Origin: Thermoproteota archaeon
GTDB taxonomy: Archaea > Thermoproteota > Thermoprotei_A > Sulfolobales > Ignisphaeraceae
Direction: 5' to 3'
DNA: 64,000 nt
NCBI GenBank assembly: GCA_030550585.1
Contig: JAUQPB010000001.1
Span: forward strand, 310,001-374,000
Below the pieces are notes generated by a model. It saw only the letters and a list, made by a program, of their open reading frames with translations, made no database searches and was not told where the DNA came from. Below, in pieces: positions 16,973 through 25,656 of this stretch; within the stretch, counting starts at the first letter, position 1; every line of letters starts with the position of its first letter. Both the position numbers and the translations under genes were made by a program.

Positions 16973-17737
16973 ATGGCAATAGATCCTAGGGCAGCTGCTA
17001 TAAAGAAGAATTTAGAGAAATTTGATGCTTTTGTTGCTGTAATGAGTTCTAAGGGTGGAGTTGGAAAAACATTTTCAGTAGCTATACTAGCCTACATACT
17101 AGCAAATAATTATGATGTTTCTGTCTCTCTGCTGGACATGGATTTAACAAACCCAACTCTTCACATGGTTCTAGGTCTAGATATGAAAAGTGTTAAAATA
17201 GAGGAAGAGAAGGGTATAAGACCATTCAAAGTTTCCGCAAAGATGGAGTTAATGACCATGGCGTACTTTGTACAGGAATCTTCTATACCTCTTAGAGGAA
17301 AAGAGATTGAGAATGCTGTTAGAGAGATCCTCTCAATAACTAAATGGAATGGCAATATACTTCTCGTTGACATGCCACCAGGGTTCTCAGATTCTCATCT
17401 CGAATTCCTCAGATTATTTACATTATCTAAGACACTGATAATCCTAGTTACAACACCACAGCTGTTAGCACTCAAATCTGTAGAAAAACTTGCAATCAGT
17501 TTACTACAAGAGAGAGCTCCTGTTGCCGGCATCATGGGTAATATGTGCATGGATGTGTCCGAGGACGAGAAAATACGCAAAACGGCGACACAACTCAACT
17601 TAGATTATCTTGGCTGCATACCATATATAGCTGGTATTGAGAACTACTATGGATCTAGGCTGGCCGAAATAATACATCGTATTGAACCATCAATTAAAAA
17701 AGCTGTAGAGGTTATTGTCAAGCGTGGTAAAAGATGA
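16973..17737 (+). CDS. hypB: Mrp/MinD-type ATPase acting as archaeal HypB
   Basis: The deviant Walker A is SSKGGVGKT (near residue 29), the switch I region is LLDMDLTNPT, and the Walker B-like segment is LLVDMPPGFSD, typical of ParA/MinD/Mrp ATPases. In Thermococcales the HypA partner is exactly such a Mrp/MinD-type ATPase rather than the GTPase HypB, and this gene directly follows hypA and precedes a hydrogenase maturation protease. The ATG at 16973 follows GTGGTGGTT; a GTG start at 16961 is also possible. It overlaps the next gene by four bases (ATGA). Confidence 0.85.
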   Translation: MAIDPRAAAIKKNLEKFDAFVAVMSSKGGVGKTFSVAILAYILANNYDVSVSLLDMDLTNPTLHMVLGLDMKSVKIEEEKGIRPFKVSAKMELMTMAYFVQESSIPLRGKEIENAVREILSITKWNGNILLVDMPPGFSDSHLEFLRLFTLSKTLIILVTTPQLLALKSVEKLAISLLQERAPVAGIMGNMCMDVSEDEKIRKTATQLNLDYLGCIPYIAGIENYYGSRLAEIIHRIEPSIKKAVEVIVKRGKR

Positions 17738-18228
17738 TAAAAAAGCTTAGTATTGGAGATGCTTGTGAGTTTCTACGCAATATAATGTCATCTAAGTATT
17801 TGTTGGTGTGCATAGGAACATTTCTAAGGGGGGACGACAGGGCTTGTTTAGAGTTTTGCAACCTTCTTAAAAAATACGGCATCTATGATAGCATTGTTGA
17901 ATGTGAATTTGGCTTAGAGAATTGTGTGTATGAAATTAAGGAGAGGAATTCTAATAATATTGCTATTTGCGATGCTGCAATCTCAGATTCTATTGAACCT
18001 GGGTATATTGTTTCACTAGATTTGGAGGATGTTAATGAGGATGTTGTTTTTGTGTCAACACATTCAATCCCATTATCACTCTCAATAGAATTGCTTAGAG
18101 AGAACATTTCTAGGGGTGACATTAAGCTCTTTGGTATTGTTGTAGAGAACCTCGATTTTGGAACAGAGCTAAGTCCTGTGGTTTCAAAAACTATCAATGA
18201 AATTATAGAATGTTTAGCAAAATCCTAG
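17734..18228 (+). CDS. hydrogenase maturation protease (HycI/HyaD, M52)
   Basis: The 164-residue protein shows the M52 pattern: VCIGTFLRGDDRACLEF near residue 26 (metal-binding Asp after GDD), AICDA near 76, and FVSTHSIPLSLSIELL near 108 (His). Such proteases clip the large-subunit C-terminus after nickel insertion. It overlaps hypB by ATGA, so the three genes form one operon. No hydrogenase structural gene is in this window. Confidence 0.88.
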   Translation: MIKKLSIGDACEFLRNIMSSKYLLVCIGTFLRGDDRACLEFCNLLKKYGIYDSIVECEFGLENCVYEIKERNSNNIAICDAAISDSIEPGYIVSLDLEDVNEDVVFVSTHSIPLSLSIELLRENISRGDIKLFGIVVENLDFGTELSPVVSKTINEIIECLAKS

Positions 18229-18245
18229 GTAATTTTACACCAATC

Positions 18246-19409
18246 TTAAAATAGCTTGTATAGTTCTAGTAAAATGTTTATCAACATCTTTTCATGTTTA
18301 TCGAAATACTCTAGGTTTTTTACTTCGAATTCAATAGTTCGATGCCTTGTCAATAGACTTATAATACGACCGTAAATTGAATTAGAAATGGTTTCCCACA
18401 AAAGCTTCTTTATGTAGTATTGTCTTCTAAGCTCTTTAGCCATGTTGTATAAACTATTCACAGCTTTTCTATCCTCTCTAATGACCAAATCTGGCAACAT
18501 TTTTGATGTAGAAGATATTGCATATAGACCTCCTCCACTAATGCTCTTTACCATAGCTACTGCATCTCCTATACAAATACTTTTGTCTTTTTTACTAAAG
18601 AATTCAATTGGATAGCCTATTAGCACGTTACCCCCATAGAAACCGCTGGTGTGCTCTTTTACATCAAACCCAACCACGTTGCTGAAGAATTTGACAACCT
18701 TTGTGTATATAGCTAGTGATGGAAATCCCTCACCAGCATAGCCTATAACAGCCTTTCCATCGCTGAATGGCACAAGCCATGCAAACCCATATCCAAATAT
18801 ATGCGGATCTATGTAAACATATAGAGTGTGTTCATCGGGCAAGGCCCCTCTTATAACATAATCCCTTTGAATTGCATGCAAGGAAGTAGAAAAGGATTTG
18901 CATCCAATTTTTGCTGAAAGCGTACCAGGATAGCCTTCAGCTACAACAACCTTGTCAAAGAGTTGTCTTTTAGCCGTAGCATTATTTCGATCATAAATCT
19001 CCACCTCAGCGCCGGCAGATTCTTCATTAATTTCTAAGACCGTTGACAGGGGATTTATTGACACGCCCAAATCTTTTATGTGTTGAATCAATGCAATTTC
19101 ATGTGCATATCTATCGATTTTATAGGCAACAAATCCTCTAAAACGAATATTGATTTGCGAGATCTTTCCATGTATACCGAGATAGAAGGCAACGTTATTG
19201 TATCTGCCGACGACAAAGTTGTTTGCATATGGCATATTCTCCAATGTGAGCCTTGATACAATACCTGTGCAATGCGCTCTTGGAAAGCTATCTCTTCTTT
19301 CAAATATGGTAACATTAACACCTTTTGTTATTAAATGATATGCTGAGAGCAAACCTGAAATTCCTGCTCCAATAACAGCTACATCCATTAAAATCATCTC
19401 TGTCAACAT
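18246..19409 (-). CDS. FAD-dependent geranylgeranyl reductase family protein
   Basis: The 387-residue flavoprotein has an N-terminal FAD-binding GAGISGLLSAYHL at about 14-26, FERR after strand 2, a CTGIVS motif typical of geranylgeranyl reductases (Cys of the PxxYxWxFP-like region), and GDAVAMVKSISGGGLYAI near 285. The family saturates isoprenoid chains of archaeal lipids or quinones. The ATG at 19409 has alternatives at residues 5 and 8 (MDVAVIGAG), which would give a start typical of the family. Confidence 0.85.
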   Translation of the reverse strand: MLTEMILMDVAVIGAGISGLLSAYHLITKGVNVTIFERRDSFPRAHCTGIVSRLTLENMPYANNFVVGRYNNVAFYLGIHGKISQINIRFRGFVAYKIDRYAHEIALIQHIKDLGVSINPLSTVLEINEESAGAEVEIYDRNNATAKRQLFDKVVVAEGYPGTLSAKIGCKSFSTSLHAIQRDYVIRGALPDEHTLYVYIDPHIFGYGFAWLVPFSDGKAVIGYAGEGFPSLAIYTKVVKFFSNVVGFDVKEHTSGFYGGNVLIGYPIEFFSKKDKSICIGDAVAMVKSISGGGLYAISSTSKMLPDLVIREDRKAVNSLYNMAKELRRQYYIKKLLWETISNSIYGRIISLLTRHRTIEFEVKNLEYFDKHEKMLINILLELYKLF

Positions 19410-19584
19410 TTTCGTTTTAAACCAGAGATAAGAGGTTAAGAGGTTTAGCTTTATTCTATTGCAACCCCAATCGATTTAATAGCAACAATTATATTACAGA
19501 TTAAAGTAACTTTCATTACAATATTTCAAGTAATAAATAAATTATACTATGCAATGCTAGAAACAGTATTCGAGGGATTGGTAT
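19410..19584. promoter_or_regulatory. divergent promoter region
   Basis: This A/T-rich spacer separates the reductase from the peptidase gene. Several TTTAAT/ATAAAT stretches could be TATA boxes for both directions. No RNA gene is evident. Confidence 0.3.
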
Positions 19585-21315
19585 ATGAAGATAATTGATA
19601 TGGTATCAACCTTAGCCAACAACTTTTCCATTATTGAAATGAAAGAGGTTGTAGCTACCCTAGCTAAGTTCCACAGGATACAGGGATCCGATGAACTTAG
19701 ATACGCTGCAGAGTATATCTATAACACCTTGAGACAGCTCAGCACATTTGATGTAAGAAAACATGTTTTTTCATATGGAGAATCCTATGGTTTACACGAC
19801 CCAGTTGCAGGGTGGAATTTAAGTAAATGCGAAGCTGAAGTCATAGAGCCTACACATATACTTCTCTCATCATTTCTCTACACCAAAAATTGTGCTGTTG
19901 CCCATTCCCCACCAGGCACTGTGGAAGGCGAAGTAATATACGTGGGCAAAGGCGATAATGAATCTCTATTGAATGAGGATAAAGTAAGAAACAAGATTGT
20001 TCTAAGCTATGGCAATCCATATATTGTCTACACAAGATTTTCAAAAGCTGGAGCCATAGGGTTCTTATTCTACAAGAGAGGTATCAACGACTCGGCTACT
20101 CCCTACCTATCACTTTTTCTTACACCAGCCGAGGCATCAAATTATACGGCCCCTGCTGTTGCCATACCGAGAAAAAATGCTAACAAGATTCTGTCTTATT
20201 TAGAGAGGGGAGAGAAAGTTGTTGTGAGAATAGATGTCGAATCTAAGTTTGTATCAAATGCTGACATTGTTGTGGTAGAGGCATCACTCAACGATAATGA
20301 TTACGCCGAGGAGATGCATATATTTGCTCATTATTGCCACCCCAGTCATGAGATAAACGACAATGTAAGTGGAGCAGCAACACTAATAGAAACAGTTTTA
20401 TCTTTAGACAGGCTGATTTCCAAGGGCTACATAAAGCACATTGCTAAAAAAGGCATATCTTTTTTATGGTTCCCAGAATACTATGGTACATTACCATTTC
20501 TTATGAAGAGGGTTCTTGATGAGAAAAAATACATCTCTTTTGGAATAAATCTAGATATGATTGGCGAAAAACAAGAAATAACTAAATCGACTCTGAACCT
20601 CGTACTCCCACCCTACTTCATCTCGAATCCCGTATACGAATCGCTCATAACAAAGATACTAATTGATGTGCTATCAACAAACAACCCATCCTTCAACAAA
20701 GTGGCTAATATCATTAGATACAGATTCGATATACTACCATACGAAGGTGGTAGCGATCATGACATATACCTGCAATTCTCAATACCATCAGTCATGCTAA
20801 ACCAATGGCCTGACATATATTATCATACAGACGAGGACGATATACACAAATTAGATTTTGAAATTGCTAAAGCAATTGGAACTTCGATAGGCGTTTTCTC
20901 GTGGATAGTACTAGCCGATCTACCAAAAGAATCTTTTCTTGACGCGTATAAAAGTTTCAGAAATGGGTATAGCAGACTCAAGCTATGTGACACAAATAGC
21001 AATTTGCAAGTCGAAAGCTTTGGGGACAATCATAATGAAAAATATGTGTATGTAGGACCTAAGGGTGTCCTAAGCCTAAGATATATAATGCGAAGACTTC
21101 ACAACAAGCTTGAAGAAATAATGAAGCTGACAGAAGACGATTTTACAAACTTCTTGCTCACAAGATACATACCGTTACTACTTATGATCAAACCACGTAC
21201 TATAGATGAAATAAGAGAAGGTATTTGGAATGAATACTGCAAAGACGTTGACCCTAGAACACTATGGAAGATAATCAATATATTAAAAGAGTTGAATCTT
21301 GTGAAGCCTATTTGA
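19585..21315 (+). CDS. aminopeptidase-like protein (M28-like, DUF4910 family)
   Basis: The 576-residue protein has a PA-type insert early on. Its M28-like zinc peptidase core carries AHYCHPSHEINDNVSGAA near residue 249 (His/Asp ligands), LWFPEYYGT near 292, and GGSDHDIYLQF plus YYHTDEDDIHKLD near 388-420. A winged-helix-like C-terminal segment follows (residues 520-576). DUF4910 proteins have an internal aminopeptidase domain of this kind. No signal peptide is visible, so it is cytoplasmic. Exact substrates are unknown. Confidence 0.78.
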   Translation: MKIIDMVSTLANNFSIIEMKEVVATLAKFHRIQGSDELRYAAEYIYNTLRQLSTFDVRKHVFSYGESYGLHDPVAGWNLSKCEAEVIEPTHILLSSFLYTKNCAVAHSPPGTVEGEVIYVGKGDNESLLNEDKVRNKIVLSYGNPYIVYTRFSKAGAIGFLFYKRGINDSATPYLSLFLTPAEASNYTAPAVAIPRKNANKILSYLERGEKVVVRIDVESKFVSNADIVVVEASLNDNDYAEEMHIFAHYCHPSHEINDNVSGAATLIETVLSLDRLISKGYIKHIAKKGISFLWFPEYYGTLPFLMKRVLDEKKYISFGINLDMIGEKQEITKSTLNLVLPPYFISNPVYESLITKILIDVLSTNNPSFNKVANIIRYRFDILPYEGGSDHDIYLQFSIPSVMLNQWPDIYYHTDEDDIHKLDFEIAKAIGTSIGVFSWIVLADLPKESFLDAYKSFRNGYSRLKLCDTNSNLQVESFGDNHNEKYVYVGPKGVLSLRYIMRRLHNKLEEIMKLTEDDFTNFLLTRYIPLLLMIKPRTIDEIREGIWNEYCKDVDPRTLWKIINILKELNLVKPI

Positions 21316-21423
21316 TATGTGAAGGATTGTTGCAGATCATTTTCTCTTTAATTTTCAAGATGAATTAGAGGCAAACACCTTAATTAAGATGTTGCTCTTC
21401 ATTGTAATCTGATATCACTAGCT

Positions 21424-22167
21424 CTAGGAAATGCTGCCACATACAGGGCAACGTGGATTGCGCTTGATTTCTATGCTTCTAAACTCCATTGAGTAGAGAT
21501 CTACTATCAGAAGTCTGCCGTAGAGAGGGTGACCAGTATTTGTAATGAGTTTTATTGCTTCGGCTGCTTGTAGAGCTCCTAAAACACCTGGCGTAACACC
21601 TATAACAGGCAGAGGATTTCTAACATCGCTTCTTCTGGTCTGTCTTAGAGGTCTTATGCAGTATAGACACGGTGTTTTGCCCGGTATTATTGTTGTGATT
21701 TGTCCATACCATCCCTCTACCCCTGCATGAATCATTGGTTTTCCGTACTTGACGCAAAGCTCATTTAAGAGAAGCCTGTCATCCCAGTTATCCAATGCAT
21801 CTACAACTACATCAGCTATTTTCACAATTTTCTCTCCGAATTCTCTGTCAAATGCTCTATTGTAACACTCCACTTGTATTTTAGGATAGATTTCTTTAAT
21901 TTTCTCACATGCCACCATAGCCTTGGGTTTTCCAATATCAGAATCTTTATATAGAATCTGTCTATTGAGATTGGATAACTCTACATACTCCCTGTCAACA
22001 ACTATTAGTCTACCAACACCTGCATAGGCTAGATATGTTAGCACTGCCGAGCCAAGTCCGCCAGCACCAACAACTAAAACAGTTGCATTTTTCAGCTTCT
22101 CCTGCCCCTCTACACCAAGCAGTCTTATCTGCCTATCATATCTAGAAATCTCGTATTCGTCTAACAT
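21424..22167 (-). CDS. MoeB/ThiF-type E1-like adenylyltransferase
   Basis: The 247-residue protein has VLVVGAGGLGSAVLTYLAYAG near 30-50 (ATP site), the ELSNLNRQ motif with its Arg finger, DALDNWDDR near 124, and zinc-binding CLYC (near 166) and CPVC (near the C-terminus). The adenylating enzyme activates small ubiquitin-like sulfur carriers (MoaD, ThiS or SAMP/Urm1) at their C-terminal glycine. A catalytic Cys region like CIRPLRQTRR follows the first zinc pair. It lies among other molybdopterin genes in the wider window (two moeA). Confidence 0.9.
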   Translation of the reverse strand: MLDEYEISRYDRQIRLLGVEGQEKLKNATVLVVGAGGLGSAVLTYLAYAGVGRLIVVDREYVELSNLNRQILYKDSDIGKPKAMVACEKIKEIYPKIQVECYNRAFDREFGEKIVKIADVVVDALDNWDDRLLLNELCVKYGKPMIHAGVEGWYGQITTIIPGKTPCLYCIRPLRQTRRSDVRNPLPVIGVTPGVLGALQAAEAIKLITNTGHPLYGRLLIVDLYSMEFRSIEIKRNPRCPVCGSIS

Positions 22168-22287
22168 ATTTTCACAGCCCGTTGTTCACAAACCTTTCTA
22201 CAGAGGTATTTGGTTTGTTATTCATCATAGCTTAAATTTTTATTACGTTTCAACAAAAATTGAAATGCTGTGTCTATGTGATAGTAC

Positions 22288-23886
22288 ATGATTTTTGTTG
22301 GGACCCTTGAAATAGTATTTAATAAGCCTTTAAGTAATGAAATGCTCAAGGATGTTGAAAATCTAGTTGAATTTCTCAATAGAGACTATCTTAAGAGGGG
22401 GGCTAAGAGACCAGAAGATGCTGCAACAATAAAAGAGTATAGCATATCATCAAATATTATATCAATGAGAATAGAGACGGGCAGTAGGGTTAGACCAGAC
22501 GAGGCCTCGCTTCGTATAAAAAACGCTTTTGCAAATAATCTAGGGCCTAAGTACAAGATCGGCGTTCGCGACATTATTTTAAAGAATGTTAAAATAGTTA
22601 TAGAAGGTAAGATTAGCATATCATTGAAGTTACCATTCATTCGAAATATTAGTGTAGAAGGAGACAAGAGTGTAATTGAGCTTTCAGAACTTCATGAAGA
22701 AGATTTGAAGAAGCCTCTGTTTCTGCGTCTACTCAGATTAATAGAGGAGAAGGAGAAAAGAATAAAGTGGGGTGGTAAAGCTGAGCACTGGATTCTTATA
22801 AAAAGCAGTGGTGCCAAGATTGAAAAGCCGGTAGTTGAGGATCCAAATAAGATCTTAGAGGACATCGGATGGATAAAGAGAATGAGCATAGGACAGTGGC
22901 TCTATACACCACCAATAACACATCTTCTAAATGCTCTCAAAAAACTGTTTTTAGATGAGGTTGTAAAACCGCTGGGCTTTCAGGAGGCAGTATTTCCAAA
23001 GATGTATCCACTTGAAGTTGGCTTGAAAACAGGCCACTTAAGAGGTGTTATAAACTCTATGGTGTTTGCTTCATTGCCAAGAAGCTATGATATTTCGGAA
23101 TATGAAGAGCTTATAGACAGTATGTATGTAATGGATGAGGTTGAGCCTCAAGAACTCCAAAAATATTTGAGACCCCCATCCTACTTTCTATGTTTTGCTC
23201 AATGCGAGCCGTTCTACTGGTTTTTCGAGAATGAAATAGTTGATGACTCGATCCTACCAGTGAAATGGTTTGATATGAGCGGACCGTCATTTAGATGGGA
23301 ATCTGGAGGAATACATGGTATTGAGAGAGTTATAGAGTTTCATAGAATAGAGATTGTGTGGCTAGGCAAACCAGAGCAGGTTATAGACATTAGGAACAAG
23401 CTTTTAGAAAACTATGAGAAGTTCATGGACAAGGTCCTAGATCTAGAATGGAGAATGGCGTGGGTAACACCATGGTTCTATGAGCAGAGCGGTGTTGTAG
23501 AGGAGGAGCAGAGAGAGATAAACATCAATGTGCCAGGAACTATAGACTTTGAGGCATGGCTTCCATACAAGGGGCCTAGAGAAGACAATAAAAATTGGCT
23601 TGAGATAGGAAATATCTCTATTCACGGCACAAAATTCACAGAGCCTTTTAGAATAAAGCATAACAAAGGCGAGACACTCTGGACTGGTTGCTCTGGCTTT
23701 GGAAGTGAAAGATGGCTTCTAGCATTGCTAGCGCAAAAAGGTTTTGACATTGATAAATGGCCTAAAAAATTTGTAGAATATGTCAAAGAAACCCCATTTC
23801 CACAATCAATATATACTGTAAGCTATCCAAAAACAAAAGAGGGGAAGCAACTTCTAGAGAAGATAATATCTCAATTCAAATGGTGA
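22288..23886 (+). CDS. serS: seryl-tRNA synthetase, rare methanogen-type (SerRS2)
   Basis: The 532-residue class II synthetase is unlike bacterial SerRS. It has the methanogen-type N-terminal tRNA-binding domain (1-165) in place of a coiled coil, then a core with motif 2-like FRWESGGIHGIERVIEFHR near 336 and motif 3 GFGSERWLLALL near 469. Zinc ligands correspond to C305 (CFAQC), a Glu in the motif 2 region, and C467 (WTGCSGFG), matching the Cys-Glu-Cys site of the Methanosarcina enzyme. The length is right for the family. The hexulose-phosphate synthase gene starts eight bases later. Confidence 0.88.
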   Translation: MIFVGTLEIVFNKPLSNEMLKDVENLVEFLNRDYLKRGAKRPEDAATIKEYSISSNIISMRIETGSRVRPDEASLRIKNAFANNLGPKYKIGVRDIILKNVKIVIEGKISISLKLPFIRNISVEGDKSVIELSELHEEDLKKPLFLRLLRLIEEKEKRIKWGGKAEHWILIKSSGAKIEKPVVEDPNKILEDIGWIKRMSIGQWLYTPPITHLLNALKKLFLDEVVKPLGFQEAVFPKMYPLEVGLKTGHLRGVINSMVFASLPRSYDISEYEELIDSMYVMDEVEPQELQKYLRPPSYFLCFAQCEPFYWFFENEIVDDSILPVKWFDMSGPSFRWESGGIHGIERVIEFHRIEIVWLGKPEQVIDIRNKLLENYEKFMDKVLDLEWRMAWVTPWFYEQSGVVEEEQREININVPGTIDFEAWLPYKGPREDNKNWLEIGNISIHGTKFTEPFRIKHNKGETLWTGCSGFGSERWLLALLAQKGFDIDKWPKKFVEYVKETPFPQSIYTVSYPKTKEGKQLLEKIISQFKW

Positions 23887-23893
23887 TTAAAAC

Positions 23894-24574
23894 ATGGGCT
23901 TACTATATCAAGAAGCTGTAAAGAGACCGTTGCTGCAGATAGCATTAGATCTTATAGATTTGAATACAGCTATAGATATCGCCACAAAGTCTGTGAATGC
24001 CGATGTTGATATCGTAGAGATTGGAACTCCGCTGGTAAAATCCTTTGGATTGTATGCTCTACGAGAGATAAGGAAGATTGCAAAAGATAAAATTGTTTTA
24101 GCAGATCTGAAGACTGTTGATGCTATGGCCCTTGAATTCAATCCATATGCAAATGAAGGTGCCAATGCTGTTACAATTCTTGGAATCGTAGAAGATGATA
24201 TAATAAAAGATGCTGTAGAGCTTTGTAAGAGCCTCGGAGTAGATCTAGTTGTTGATTTAATATATGTTCAAAACCCTGTTGATAGGGCATTTAGGCTGGC
24301 AAGCTATGGAGTGAATATAGTTAATCTACATATAGGAGTTGATGTACAGAGAAAAAGAGGTTTGTCTGCAAGGCAATTACTACATGAGGTAGAGGAAATA
24401 TCCCAAAGCGATATCATAGTGTCTGTAGCGGGCGGTATAAAGCATGTTGATATAGATACATTTATTCAAAGCGGTGCAAAAATAATAGTGATGGGTTCTG
24501 CGCTAACGAAAAGTCCTGATCCGTATGAGGCTACTAAGAAAGCTGTTGAAATAATTAGACGGCGATATACATAG
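23894..24574 (+). CDS. 3-hexulose-6-phosphate synthase (OMP decarboxylase superfamily)
   Basis: The 226-residue (beta/alpha)8 protein has LQIALDLIDLNTAI at the N-terminus, DIVEIGTPLVKSFG (the HPS/KGPDC Glu-x-Gly-Thr-Pro motif), VLADLKTVDA near 69 (catalytic Asp-x-Lys-x-x-Asp) and VSVAGGI near 180. In archaea lacking a pentose phosphate pathway, HPS makes ribulose 5-phosphate from fructose 6-phosphate, releasing formaldehyde. It is single-domain here, with no Fae or isomerase fusion. Confidence 0.85.
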   Translation: MGLLYQEAVKRPLLQIALDLIDLNTAIDIATKSVNADVDIVEIGTPLVKSFGLYALREIRKIAKDKIVLADLKTVDAMALEFNPYANEGANAVTILGIVEDDIIKDAVELCKSLGVDLVVDLIYVQNPVDRAFRLASYGVNIVNLHIGVDVQRKRGLSARQLLHEVEEISQSDIIVSVAGGIKHVDIDTFIQSGAKIIVMGSALTKSPDPYEATKKAVEIIRRRYT

Positions 24575-24626
24575 TGTTATAACGGTTAAGGTATTAATTC
24601 AATAAAGTCTTTAACTATCTTTATAG

Positions 24627-24983
24627 GTGATGAAGCTGTCGATAAATGCAGATGAGATGAAAAAGAAGATAATAGATATTTTGAGAAATATTTACGACCC
24701 AGAAATACCAATTAATGTTTACGACCTTGGACTAGTCTATTCGATAAACATTGACGGGAATAAAATAGATGTTATAGTAGGTCTAACATCTCCGTTTTGC
24801 CCAGTAGCACATCTCGTTGCTAAACAGGTTGAGGATGCTTTAAAGGATGCGTTTCCAGATAAAGAAGTTCATGTTAAATTGGATCTTGAGAGAGTTTGGG
24901 ATCCTTCAATGATGACTGAAGAGGGGAAGAAACTATTTAAGATATTGTATGGTTATGACCCTTCTGAGCTCATTCAAAAGTAG
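24627..24983 (+). CDS. MIP18/DUF59 family Fe-S assembly protein (SufT/PaaD-like)
   Basis: The 118-residue protein has the DUF59 signature: LRNIYDPEIPINVYDLGLVYSI near 17-38 and LTSPFCPVAHLVAKQVEDAL near 52 with the conserved Cys. Such proteins help load iron-sulfur clusters; the [4Fe-4S] proteins encoded in this window are possible clients, by inference. It starts GTG at 24627 or ATG at 24630, with a TTTATA element only a few bases upstream, so a leaderless message from a slightly upstream TATA is likely. Confidence 0.88.
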   Translation: MMKLSINADEMKKKIIDILRNIYDPEIPINVYDLGLVYSINIDGNKIDVIVGLTSPFCPVAHLVAKQVEDALKDAFPDKEVHVKLDLERVWDPSMMTEEGKKLFKILYGYDPSELIQK

Positions 24984-25039
24984 CATTAACGTTTTTATTA
25001 GAGCTATAGCTATAGAGATTCTTGTGCAAGGTGCTAAAA

Positions 25040-25642
25040 ATGTCCTATGAAAGATTAGTAACGGGGGCAACAGCTGTTGGCATCAAGACTGATTCTGGTG
25101 TGGTTCTAGGAGCTGAAAGAAGAATTAGCTATGGAGGATACATTGTCAGCAGAGCAGGTAAAAAGGTCTTTAGAATAGGGGATAGAATGGCCATGGCTGC
25201 CGCTGGCCTTGTCGGCGATATGCAGACATTGCATAGAATATTAAATGCTGAGATAATGTACAGAGAGTTGATTACATCATCTAAAATGAGTGTTAGAGCT
25301 GCCGCCAAGCTTCTTTCAGCAATTTTATACAGCTATAAGCTAATGCCATTTATATCTGAAATAATTTTTGGAGGACATGACGAAAATGGTTATCATCTCT
25401 ATGTTCTAGATCCTGTAGGCTCTGTAATCGAAGACGACTATGCTGCTGTGGGAACAGGAGCACCAATATCTATAGGCATAATAGAAGCTGAATACAAGAA
25501 GGAACTAAGCATAGAGAACGCAATGGAGCTTGCAATTAAAGCTATAAAAGCTGCTATATCAAGAGATGCTGTCTCCGGCGACGGCATTGATGTTATTGCT
25601 ATAACGAAGAACGGTTTTGTGGAGAAGAGTATAACTCTATAA
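25040..25642 (+). CDS. psmB: proteasome beta subunit, catalytic Thr replaced (inactive type)
   Basis: The 200-residue Ntn-hydrolase-fold protein resembles beta subunits throughout (VGIKTDSGVVLGAERR, GAPISIGIIEAEY, SGDGIDVIAI). Aligning the pro-site TG|TTTVG gives TG|ATAVG here, so Thr1 is Ala. Asp17 becomes Glu, while Lys33 is retained. Autocleavage and proteolysis should therefore be absent. Crenarchaea usually encode two beta subunits, one of them non-catalytic; this is that one. I chose ATG 25040, which has AAGGTGC seven bases upstream, over 25022. Endonuclease V follows after 14 bases. Confidence 0.92.
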   Translation: MSYERLVTGATAVGIKTDSGVVLGAERRISYGGYIVSRAGKKVFRIGDRMAMAAAGLVGDMQTLHRILNAEIMYRELITSSKMSVRAAAKLLSAILYSYKLMPFISEIIFGGHDENGYHLYVLDPVGSVIEDDYAAVGTGAPISIGIIEAEYKKELSIENAMELAIKAIKAAISRDAVSGDGIDVIAITKNGFVEKSITL

Positions 25643-25656
25643 CGCTGAGAATAGTA

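Noticed and set aside
24627-24660. GTGATGA at the start of the MIP18-like gene as a C box
   Set aside because: No D box at a usable distance; it is simply the GTG-ATG start region.
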